This document shows, in pieces, positions 1 to 10,118 of a DNA stretch of 64,000 nt. The DNA lies in the NCBI GenBank assembly GCA_003667245.1, contig RCNN01000138.1:1-64000 (forward strand), written 5' to 3'. Below the pieces are notes generated by a model. It was given only the letters and a program-made list of their open reading frames with translations. It ran no database searches and was not told the origin of the DNA. Position 1 is the first letter of the stretch; each line of letters starts with the position of its first letter. The DNA is from Heterostelium multicystogenum (Eukaryota; Evosea; Eumycetozoa; Acytosteliales; Acytosteliaceae). Made by a program: the position numbers and the translations under genes.

Positions 1-1470
1 TATACTTGCTCTGCCGAAAGCGAATCAAACACGTGCATCATTGAGAAGCTTCATACCGTTGGCAAGCATCGATGGGTTTAGGTAGTTCTTTTTGCTTCCA
101 AGAGGAACTCTTGAGTCGACTTTTTCTGAAGAGTTTTACAGACAAGAGTTTGACGTGAAAGGTCGCTTTGCTGCTGGCTTGTCGCCACTCATTCATATTG
201 ATAGTATACTTGGAATTGTCGATTAGCTTCTCTCATGAGCAAGTCTACCTTGAATCGATTGTCTCTATTTTGTACCGATGCTTTAACATCGATCTCAAGT
301 GTATCAAAGAGCAACTGAATCGACACTTCTCTATATAAGCACGAATATCCTCTGATTGTATCAATGAAATATTGACTATTCGACTGATTCATGCTTGCTA
401 GTGACTCCAAAACTGCTACCAATGGCTCTGACTGCAGTCTACCACATGGTGTGACTTGACATAGAGCATGGTATCAGTGACCGAATTTAGCTGGCTCCAG
501 TCCAGCACTGCGGTAGGGTGGTGCGCATGATCCTCTGCAGCGACACCTCGCTTGTCAAGCGAATTCAATCCTTTGAAAATCTCTTGCTCCAGCAATCCGA
601 GCTCTTCGTTGAAATAGTTGACTGCGCCTTTGATGCGCTTTGCTATATCCTTCAAGCTTGAGGAATTCGTTACTTTGCCAGTCCAAAAGCTCCAGTGCAT
701 GCCAGTGAATTACAGGCAGCAACTCATTCAACTTGGCGCCAAGATACATCTGATATTTGGTTTGATCGGCGCACCAGTAGAAACGACACCATCTGTGGAT
801 CATCTCTCATGGGCGGTCCACTTTGGATACATGAGCAGGATTGTAAGTTGCCAACTGATCTTCTTGGTGGAAACTCGAATACTTTGGCATCTCCAAACTC
901 GCCCATGATCCACTGTGTGGAGCAGTTTTCATGAGCTCTTGGCAAGTGCGCTCGTCCTGCTCCACTTTTGGATCGCAATTCTTTGCTCTGTGGATGCTGT
1001 CCATTCCACGAGAACGTGCCGGTGACTTTGAGCTGCTCCCAACTGCTCCTTTCTTTCGCTTGATTCTCTCATAGTCATCCATAGGTGTGATTACTTTTCG
1101 CAACTCATGGTGTGTAAATGACACACCTGAATTCACTGCCAAGACTGCCGATCTCAGATTGAATGGCGAAGACACCACTTCTTCCACTGGAATTCTCAAG
1201 AACTTTGCAATACGCTCCACTTCCTCCAGCTGCTGTCTATTCTTGTCCAAGCTATCTCTCATCTCCGAAAGTTTGTCGGCCAAAGTTTCATCTGACATAC
1301 GCAACAAAGAGTTTCGTCTCTCTGCAACATGGTTGCCCTATAGCTTCATCACTCGACAACTTTATGCCATGATACTTGCTACTGTAGAATCGTATATTGC
1401 ATACTGTTAGTGCATTAAGGCCATATAACAAGCTACTGCTTTGACCATAGCATCTAATAAATCTATTCAT
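1..1470 (-). CDS. Unrecognised protein with mitochondrial-like presequence, frameshifted, runs toward the window edge
   Basis: Coding on the minus strand starts at an ATG at 1468-1470 with MNRFIRCYGQSSSLLYGLNA and reaches NIRFYSSKYHG, a basic, serine-rich, acid-free leader resembling a mitochondrial presequence with an R-x-Y-S type cleavage site. Near 1310 the frame shifts into a helical, charged segment (LADKLSEMRDSLDKNRQQLEE) followed by LRIPVEEVVSSPFNLRSAVL. An in-frame TGA lies near 808. The protein seems to go on with KYQMYLGAKLNELLPVIHW, then in other frames with LKDIAKRIKGAVNYFNEELG (about 640-580) and MNQSNSQYFIDTIRGYSCLY (about 390-330). The region is clearly richer in G+C than the flanking intergenic DNA and has no AT-rich introns, so indels explain the frame changes better than splicing. 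I do not recognise the family. The C-terminus cannot be placed, and the gene may continue beyond base 1. Mitochondrial location is inferred from the leader only. Confidence 0.45.
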
Positions 1471-1684
1471 TTTGGCATGTCAATATCGAGATCAAATCAA
1501 ACGAAATGCATTATTTGTAAAATGAAAGTTTACTTTCTCAATGTCAATGATTCTTTTGGTTTGGTTTTTAAGTTTTTTTATTTAATTCAAAGTTTTTGAA
1601 TTGATTTAAAACTATAGGTTTTATGGTGTATGAGTTGCAATGATCGATCATTTATGGACTTTTCTGTGCTTATTAATATTCCAA

Positions 1685-2987
1685 TTATGTATCAAACTCC
1701 AAAGTGAAATCATACTCTATGGTTGGGATGACTACAGAGATAAATTTGAGGAACAAGAATAAATACTGGTCAACTCTTGGATCTTTTCCATTTTCAGATT
1801 GTTTGGTGATCAACTTTTATGACAGAAGCATGTCTACATGGATGAATATAAGCAAAGCTGATACCAAGATGTGGATGTGAATCGATTGTCACTGTTTTAT
1901 GAGCATGATCTTCAGAGATATCCTCAAATATTTCCTCAGGCTGTAATAGATAATATCAAAAAAACTTGTTAGTTTTGAAATTTGGTGGACTGGACTTATC
2001 TGATGCATACCTTCAGTGGTTTTCTATTTTCATCATATCCAAACAACCAAACACGTGGAGTCTGGTAGTATTTATCGTATGTGATACTGATGTCATAAGT
2101 ACGAGTACGTAAAATATTATCATCATCACCAACACTGCTGTTGGTGTTGGCGTTACCAGTTGAGTTTTCTAAAGATACATTATTGTTACTGTTGTTGGAT
2201 TGTTGATTTGATTTCAATGTTGACTGTAAAAGTTGGTAAAGATAAATTAAATGTCAATAGCTGCAAAGTCAATTTTGATTTAAAATGTAAGCTTTTACTT
2301 ACAGGGTCATCTTCAACTAAATTATCATCTTCAAACTCCTCCATGTCTGGAATTTCACCCATCAGAATCTTCGTCATCTGAAGTTGGCTTTGTATTATCT
2401 ATAATGGTTGGTTTGGTGGTGGTTGTTGTTGTTGGTTGTTGTGATACTTTGAGTGATGCCATGTCTTTTTGTAAATCTTGTTCAATCACACCGTCTGGGT
2501 TTACCAGACTTTGGTGCAACCCATTCCTCATCTTCCTCTCCCTCCAATTGCAATATATCTGAAATAGAAGCTCTAGATTCATTCTCAAGTGATTTTACTC
2601 TGGAGTAACATGGAAACTGTATAAGATGATTATTAGTATCGAAAAACAAAATGTAAATAACTGTGATCATACCATTTCTAGTTAATAAGAATTGCTTTTC
2701 CTTTGGTAAATAGTTGACAACTCTTGCAGGATCACCAGACTCCCTAAATGATAGTGAATTTGATTTGATTAGCAAATCTGCTGCCTTTATCGATCATGAG
2801 TGATGAACATACCAAGTCCAGGTTGGGCATTTATGAGTTAAAAGATCACCTGCCTGTACAAATTCCTCTGGAGTCAAAAACACCTTCCTCTAAAAATTTT
2901 GAAGTAGATAAAGTTGGTGTGACCTTCTCCACAGTCTTTACATATGCTTTGTGGATAGTTTGTTTGAAACGAAGTTAGCATTGACAT
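1685..2987 (-). CDS. atg3: Autophagy E2-like enzyme Atg3
   Basis: Atg3 is the E2-like enzyme that takes Atg8 from Atg7 and transfers it to phosphatidylethanolamine on autophagosome membranes. Along the minus strand the pieces read [19 protein letters not shown] (about 2890-2830), then [20 protein letters not shown], an acidic flexible region with [12 protein letters not shown], the E2 core [20 protein letters not shown] (about 2100-2040), [20 protein letters not shown], the catalytic-cysteine motif IHPCRHAS (about 1835) and the C-terminus [10 protein letters not shown]. Several short GT-AG introns separate the exons. The stop is TAA at 1687-1685. Two frame breaks lie in homopolymers: a T run near 2890 (GVLTPEE otherwise becomes GVFDSRG) and an A run just after the catalytic motif (near 1820). 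The exact N-terminus is uncertain: the first ATG at 2987 reads MSMLTSF and needs another frame correction to join [18 protein letters not shown]. Identification is firm because all conserved blocks occur in order. Confidence 0.93.
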
Positions 2988-3068
2988 TCTCTACTACTAC
3001 TACTCTTTTCTATATCTCTATCTATCTATCAATCTATCTTTCTATCTTTATACAATTCTAATTAAATG

Positions 3069-3093
3069 ATAATAATAATAATAATAATAATAA
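3069..3093. repeat. TAA/AAT microsatellite
   Basis: Uninterrupted run of the trinucleotide TAA in non-coding DNA, flanked by TCTA repeats. Such runs are common in dictyostelid intergenic DNA. Confidence 0.9.
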
Positions 3094-3651
3094 GTTTAAT
3101 AATTAACTATAAGATAACAACAAATATAAATATCTACTATATTCTATCTATCTATTTATTTCTTTACAACTATAGAATAATAATAGCAACACTAACACTA
3201 ACAACAACAATAATAATAACAACAATTACAATTATAATTATATTTTACTTTTAAAATTAAGTTTGGTTTTACTTTACTTTTGTTTTGTTGTTGTTGTTTT
3301 TTAAATGTTTTTTTTTTTTTTGTTTTTTTATTGTCACACCAATAATAACAATAATAATATTAATATTAATATTAATAATGAATATAATAAACTAAATTAT
3401 AATATATTTTTTTCAAAACCAAAATTAATCTCAATTATTAAAAAAAACATTTGGCAAATGGAGTGTGTACAATTTTTGTGTTTTTGATGATGTTGTTGAA
3501 CATCTTTGACATACTCTTGGTGGATGATGATGGTGTTGCTGGTGTGGACATTCACCTTGATGAATGATTAGTATTATTGGTGTGATTTAGGTGGAGCGGA
3601 TATGTCCAACATGAAGTTATCATGAAAGTGGTGGTAAACTATTCTATCATA

Positions 3652-3711
3652 CATTCCTAGAGGTTCACTACTCTGAACCTATCCTGGTAAGTGCATGTCA
3701 CATTCCTAGAG
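3652..3711. repeat. Hairpin flanked by a direct 11-mer repeat
   Basis: CATTCCTAGAG occurs at 3652 and again at 3701, 49 bases apart. Directly after the first copy, 3661-3680 is a perfect inverted repeat, AGGTTCA-CTACTC-TGAACCT (7-bp stem, 6-base loop). It lies in the less AT-rich block of the gap. It could be part of a structured RNA or a regulatory site; no known element is recognised. Confidence 0.4.
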
Positions 3712-4560
3712 ATCACTGAATCAGAGATGTTGGTATTGTATGGTGTACCATGTTTGTTCGAAAAGATACTTTCCTACTTTCAACACCAACTCAATTGGAC
3801 TGATTTCCAAAATGAAAAACATATGAAAATCAATCTTTGATATTGAAGATAGATTTGTTCATGACAATCGTCGACAAAGCCCTGGTTGAGGCTACCCTAC
3901 TCCTAAATCGATAATTATGAGATAAACTATAGTTTCACAATCATCCAAACCTTAATGTTAATTATGTCAAATGAGAAATGACTTTGTAATATATATATCA
4001 TTATTTGTGATCGATTTAAACTGAAATACTCGGTATGACTCAATACCATAAACTCAGTAGTGACACTGTGATCATACACTCTACACAAATAAGATTTAAA
4101 TAAACTACTACTGGTTATTCAGTAACATACCAGACTACCAAACATATGTTATAAATTTATTAAAGAGATGAAAACCAGACCCAATAATGCACAGGTCAAA
4201 CAATACCATCCAGACACCCCCCACACACCACTTGTTTTGAGGTTTTTTTCACTGTAAATCTCATCTTTAAAATCCCATCATTTTTATTTTTGATTATTTT
4301 ATAGTTCTATCTACAAATAATAGTAAACAATTCTTATTAATTTTTGGGTACTTATTTATTATATATATAATATTTTATTAACTCATAAATTAGTATTCAT
4401 AATTTCATTAGATCATTGTTATTTGATTAGTTTTGTTGTTATATTTTTTGCATTGAAAAATCAAATTTACTATTAAGTGGTGGGCTGAGCCTTTTCGCAA
4501 AGAATCACACACCAAGAAACCTCCAAACAATTTTCAATCTTGCTAAAAGTTATTCTATTC

Positions 4561-4605
4561 GACACCACACACATTTATTTTGTTTTCAATCACACCCGCC
4601 CATAC
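4561..4605. promoter_or_regulatory. CA-rich blocks resembling G-box type elements upstream of the CRT-like gene
   Basis: Two C/A-rich stretches stand out in otherwise A/T DNA: ACACCCCCCACACACCAC near 4218-4235 and the CACCACACACA / CACACCCGCCC pair in 4561-4605. In Dictyostelium, G/T-C/A-rich G-box and CAE elements bind GBF and drive aggregation and post-aggregation genes. The link to this gene is inference from position (0.8-1.2 kb before the start codon) and composition. Confidence 0.3.
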
Positions 4606-5385
4606 ATTTTTTTCAAATTTTGGATTTCTATTGAAAAAACTATTTAAATTTAATTATTTGGAATTAGTTCGACATAAATAATATAAATATTTTCCTCCAA
4701 GTCTAAGTTTCTTTCTATTTATTTATTTATCTTTTCTTATTCTTATTCCAACAACACCATCAATAACAAACCATCTCATAACCAAACAATTCAACAAACA
4801 TTTTCCCAACCCAACACAACACCACTAAATATTTCACAAAGAAAAAGGAAGATAGAATTTGAAAAATAAACATTAAAAAAACAACAAAAAAGAATATTTT
4901 TGATTTTTTTAAAAAATCATAAGCAAGCAGCAGTAGAATAAAAACGTCAAAGTCAAAATATACAGCTTTTATTAGACTCATAGAAATAGTAGTAGCATTA
5001 ACCAACAGTTGTGTCTGTATATATAGTATATCATAGATATTATTAGTGTCTTAATCAACATAGTCTAGTCTAGTCTGTCCTCCTACAAGCTACTATACTA
5101 TACTATTATAATTCATTAATATCATCAATCAATCATTCAATCAATCAATCATAAAATCAAATCAAAATCAAAATCAATTGATTAATTAATCAACGACTAC
5201 ATTGTTTTGATAATAATAAAGGTTATTAAGCTATCTATCTATATTGAGATTAACAAAAGAAGAAAAAGAAGAACTAGTTTATTTATTTATTTTTATTGCG
5301 CATAAATAATAATATATTATAATAATAATAATCTCTGTATTCCATTTTATTGTAAAGTATTTATTTTAAAAGAAATAATAGCAAA

Positions 5386-6951
5386 ATGACGAAAATCAGA
5401 GAAAACAACCTCTTCTCCAAGAGGAGGAGAGTGATATTGGTATCGACCAACCAGTTCCTGGTTGGAAGGCAAAGTTAAAATCATTCGGACAATCTATGCT
5501 CAAGAAGGAAACCTTGACCATTCTTATCTATTCAGTTTGTTACGTCATCTCTGGTGTAATTAACAGTGTCTTTTTGAAGTTGACTATGAATTATTTCCAA
5601 AACTATGGTTTCTTCTTAAAGTAAGATCTATCATGCGAGTCTCACGCATCAGTGTCATCATCTCTCCAGTGATCACTAACCCTATTAATCAACACTTTAG
5701 TCAATTGACAAACTATGGTTTTCATTCCAATTTTTTGGTGCTGTAGTAGCATATAAAATCATGTTTACCAATGACATTCCAAAAGAAACACGTGACTTCC
5801 CAAAGTATAAATTCTTAATTATGGTATGTGACTATTCGATTGGATCAATCGGTCCGTTGAAATGAAAAAATCAGAATTTGCATTCTAAAACATCATTCGT
5901 TATTTTAATATAGGGTGCTTTGGATGCAGTCACTGGTTATTTTGTAGTTATTGGTGGTATTTCAACATCAGGTCCACTACAACAATTGTTGAATCAAGCA
6001 ATCATTCCATTCACTATGTTGTCATCGTTGATCTTCTTGAAGATGAGATACTCGTGGATTCAAGTCACTGGTGCTCTCGTCATTATTGCTGGTGTGGTCG
6101 TATCTTTGATTCCATCACTCACCGGTAAGGCCGATGCAACAACAAGGTCTTCTGGAACTTGTTCTACTTGATTTCTATGATTCCATTCGCTCTCTCCAAC
6201 ATCTACAAGGATATTGGTTTCCAATCTGTACAAGACATGGATGTATGGTATCTTCAATTCTACGACTCTTTGTTCCAAGGTATCGTCGGTACTTTCCTCT
6301 TCCCAATTAACAAACTGGCTTCCACCACCAGGAGGTATCAAGTTTAAGGACATCATTCCATCCCTCGAACATGGTGCTGAGTGTCTCGCCGGTCAAGACT
6401 TCTACACCATGGCATCCACCAACGGTACCTGTAACGCAACAAATGCTGACTACCCATGCGACAACTGTCACAACGCCTACATTATCATTATGATTTACAT
6501 GTCCATCAACATTGTCTACAACGTTTTCATTCTTTTGGTGATTAAGCATGCCGGTGCCACCGTCTATTCAATTGCCAACACTCTCCGTCTCCCATTGACC
6601 AACATCGTTTTCTCCCTCAAGTTCATCGTCCCAATTTCCATTTATCAAGCTTTCTCTGGTCTGTCGGTTGCAGGTCTTGTTATTATTTTACTGGGTCTGG
6701 TAGGATATCGTATAGGTTCTATGATCAAGGCTAAGGAAGCTGGTGCCGAGGGTGAAGTTAAGGTTATCCCAGGTTTGGGTCCAGCCGGTGTTGAAGTATT
6801 ACCAGCAGGTCCATTACATAGACCTTTAATTGAACCAAAATCCCCAGAGCACCTTAGAAATCAATTCTTTGGAAAGCTTGGAATTCAAATCCCAGAAAGC
6901 AGATACAATATCAATTCAAACAAAGAAAAAAACCTGGAAAGCATAATCTAA
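5386..6951 (+). CDS. CRT-like (chloroquine-resistance-transporter family) membrane transporter
   Basis: A drug/metabolite-superfamily transporter related to Plasmodium CRT and the Dictyostelium crtp proteins, which sit in lysosome-type acidic compartments and move small peptides, amino acids or thiols. Exon 1 (5386-5620) begins MTK and, after correction of an A run, reads QPLLQEEESDIGIDQPVPGW, including a possible acidic dileucine sorting signal (EEE plus PLL). It is followed by TILIYSVCYVISGVINSVFL (TM1). Exon 2 covers NQLTNYGF and GAVVAYKIMFTNDIPKETRD. Exon 3 has ALDAVTGYFVVIGGISTSGP, VFWNLFYLISMIPFALSNIY, a cysteine-rich lumenal loop (CNATNADYPCDNCHNA) and final helices ending near GLVGYRIGSM, then a hydrophilic tail to the stop at 6951. 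At least four one-base frame breaks are visible (near 5394, 5725, 6142 and 6318). Two short introns lie at about 5621-5700 and 5824-5913. Family assignment is strong; which paralogue is not known. Confidence 0.88.
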
Positions 6952-7237
6952 ATACGACATATTAGTTTAAATCACCTACTTTCCGATCCCCAAAGTATGA
7001 TTTCATAAATCAATTCCCCATTAATATAATAACAATACACAAGAAGATTTTTTCCATTTCCCAACAAACTTAACGTTTTGATAAATTCCAACCCACATAA
7101 CAAAATCTATAATAACAACAGCAAACATAAAATAAATATAACAAAAAAAAGATATATATATTATTTAATTTGGTATATCTTTGGATTGGTCAATATGATT
7201 TCCAAAGAGAATACAAGTATTTATTACAATTACATAT

Positions 7238-9514
7238 TTAAATATTACTATTATCTGATGATTGTGATTGATCTGTTGATTCAACATCGTCATCTTGTGT
7301 TATTTTAACTATTTCCATTTTCTCAGTGATTTCCATACCGTTGTTGGTCGGCGATAGAGAATTGTTTTCTGTTGTTGTAATTGGCATTGATTCAGGGGAA
7401 GTCATTGTGGATGAAGATGGTGTATTGATATTATCTGGTGATGGTGGAAAAAGTGTGGAGCTATTGGTTTTGGTACTTGAAGGAGATGTAGAAATCTCAA
7501 CATTTGGTAAAATGCTTTCGGGGTTGTATTGGGATGATTTAGTTTTGTAGTTCTTTTGTGCTAGCATCAAGACTTTTCTCTCAAATTTAATTTCAATTTC
7601 GCAGTTTTCAACACTAAATGGTTCACCATCGACCTGTACTGCAGTAGTTGGTTGCTTCTTAGTGCGATGTTTAATGACAATATGTGATCCCTGTGCCAAT
7701 TTCAGTGGTGATGTCACTCCACTGATGATTGATCCTAGATGAGGTACACCGGTGACACCTACTAGCTCTAAAATTCCATCATCAATCTTTTGTGGTTTGA
7801 AGATTCCAGTTGCATTTTTTCCAGAGTCGCACACCACCAGCATAGTTATTTACATTAATTATCATTATTCCCTCAATGGATTTTTCAATCTTGAGTGGTT
7901 GTCCATCAATTGTGATCTCTAAAAATCTCTGACATAGATGGGAAGCTTTTTGTGACAAATTCTTCCAATCCTATCTTTCCATACCAAATCTTATTAATAG
8001 TTCTGCCAGTGAAGAGATGTGGATTTGCATTTCTAGCTTCATGGAATCCGAGGGCAATATTTGCGTCCAAATCCAATACTGAAATAGTTATTCATTACAA
8101 TAGTATTTGATCCTTTTGTGTCCTGCTTAATATTTACAAGGAAGGTATCCAGATGAGTGAGTTTTGCCTGTGCTATTTCTTTTAGAATCGATGTTAGTTT
8201 TTCATTGTTGTATCCAGGTCCCCATCCTAATGATCTTGACATATCATTTCCTGTTCCAAGTGGAATGATAGAGATTGGAATAGGTGGCAAATTATATTTC
8301 TTGAGAATTTGAAGAACCCATCCTACTGTTCCATCTCCACCGCATACCAACAATCTAAGCTTCTCAACGTCTCCAGGGTTCTCTTCAATATATCGCTGAA
8401 TAATTTGTATACCATGATCTGGTCCATGGTGTATCAAGTCAATAATTTGCAGTGGATTTAGTATTGAAGAAAAACTTCTTGAGGAATTTGGTTCCCATTT
8501 GACCACCACTCTTTGAGTTGATGAATACCATGAGCAGTTTTGATGGAATAGGTGCTTCAAGTCTCCAGTCTAATGGTGTTTGCTTGTCGTTATAAGTGCT
8601 ACTAGTACCAACGTCATCGTTTTTTAGTTGGGGGTAATAATGATACACATGATGGTGGAAGAATCATATCTGACAAAGAGCCAAAAATCGCAGTGAATCG
8701 AGTGTTTGTCTGCACATCCGCTGTGCGCATGTTGGTGACACCATGCGCATCTGTAGTGGGCAAGTGAGAATGCTACCTCCACCTTCTCTTTGCAGTGAAT
8801 ACAGGGCTTTATCTCTTTCAAATTTCCCTCTATCCAGTGATGTCTGTCGTATCTAATACCGTCCAGTGATAGATTGGATACAGTGTTGCTCTGTATGATA
8901 CGGTGATATGTCACTCTGCAGTTGTTTGGTGCTTTGTCTCTGCAGGTGTCGTGTGTGCCACATACTTGCAGTCGCTGCATGCATAGCACTGGTTGCCAAT
9001 GGTAAAAGTAGTGTCTCTACAATAGTTACAGAACTTGCGAATTGATTTAGTTGACAGGTGGAATCTGTGAGCAGCAGGTTTCGTGTGCAACACCTTCATG
9101 TCGATTTCTGGTGAATGTAGCATTCCATGGTCATCACTATCATTCTGATCGCTACGACATTTTGCAGTGACCAATGAGGCACACTTGGAATGCGAACTGA
9201 AATTACAACTATGACACTGATATCCTGCTGACAGATTAAAGAGAATATCAAACCTCCACAATGGTCACAGAATGTCTTTGAACCAAACATCAAGGTCGTA
9301 TTAGTTTACCTAACCAAAAGGTAGCATTCAACAACTACAACAACAACAACAAACTACCTACAAGAGTTGTAAAGGTTTTCAGCTTCCAGTTGTGTATAAC
9401 AAAAGAGTGGTCTAGACCTCCATTACTGTTGGGAATATCGGGACTACTATTGCTACTATCTGCTTGGATATCATTATCCTTGAGTTTATCTTTGTCTCTA
9501 TCAACTTCCTCCAT
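7238..9514 (-). CDS. dgkA: Diacylglycerol kinase (DgkA type) with three C1-like zinc domains
   Basis: Phosphorylates diacylglycerol to phosphatidic acid at membranes. The start at 9514 gives [15 protein letters not shown]. The first C1 domain (HNWKLKTF ... [11 protein letters not shown] ... [14 protein letters not shown]) is split by an intron at about 9300-9360. A second C1 ([17 protein letters not shown] ... CYACSDC) and a third ([17 protein letters not shown] ... [14 protein letters not shown]) follow. The catalytic domain has [14 protein letters not shown], the ATP-binding [36 protein letters not shown] and the accessory region with NVNNYAGGV and [12 protein letters not shown]. The tail (7238-7560) is rich in Ser, Thr and Pro. 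Frame breaks occur near 9240, 8950, 8640, 8475, 8065, 7935 and 7820, usually in homopolymers, yet every conserved block is present. It resembles D. discoideum DgkA. The gene is divergent from the methyltransferase gene, with 454 bases between the start codons. Confidence 0.9.
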
Positions 9515-9968
9515 ATCTAACAGTTGATAGGTAGTATTGTTATAATGTTTCTTGGTGGTGTTTACTGTGATTACTATTACTATTACTGGTGGTGGTGTTG
9601 TTGTCGTTGTTGATGTTACTGTTGTTATTCTCTATTTGTATAGCTAGTGGTAGGTATGATTGATTAAGCATCACTCTCTCTCACTAATCAGACCAGAAGC
9701 TTCTACAACAACCCAAACTTCTTTGAAAAAACAAAAAACAAAACAAAAATCAAAATAAATATATAGGACAGCTCTCTAAGTTATTGGGCAAACTGGATTC
9801 TTTCCTTTTCGACCAAAGCGTACACTGGTCTTTATACATAAAAAAAAAAGTAAACAAAAAAAAAAACAATAATTTTAATTTATAACTGCCAAATTTAAAA
9901 ATGTTTTGTATTTTTCGGGTGACCACCACCTTTACTTTAATTTTTTCACTCAAATTAATCAGCTGCCA
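9515..9968. promoter_or_regulatory. Shared divergent promoter region, dgkA / METTL25-like
   Basis: 454 bases between two outward-facing genes. It has TTACTATTACTA-type trinucleotide repeats near dgkA and long A runs broken by single C or G residues (9838-9868) close to the METTL25-like start. No other gene is visible. Confidence 0.5.
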
Positions 9969-10067
9969 ATGAACGAATTAATAAAAGAATATCTAGGGTT
10001 TCATTCCAGCAATGATGATGATCTTCATCAACATATCTTAAAATGGAACCCACCAAATAAATTTAGA

Positions 10068-10118
<51 letters not shown>

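Larger units (their letters stand above)
2988..5385. other. Long intergenic region with simple repeats and short C/A-rich blocks
   Basis: No convincing coding sequence. It holds TCTA and TAA/AAT simple repeats (3013-3095, 3180-3375), a less AT-rich block (about 3490-3950) with a hairpin and a repeated 11-mer, C/A-rich blocks near 4210-4240 and 4560-4605, and A/T-rich DNA with a TCAA-rich stretch (5115-5180) before the CRT-like gene. It contains the 5' flanks of both atg3 and the CRT-like gene. A hydrophobic minus-strand reading frame at 4760-5005 is low complexity and is not supported. Confidence 0.6.

Noticed and set aside
1..1470. Retrotransposon gag-like reading of the left-end gene
   Set aside because: Considered because of multiple stops and distinct composition, but the mitochondrial-like leader and absence of zinc knuckles or LTRs argue for a host gene.
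4760..5005. Hydrophobic 81-codon minus-strand frame
   Set aside because: Made of T-rich low-complexity DNA; Phe/Leu runs come from composition and there is no conserved block.
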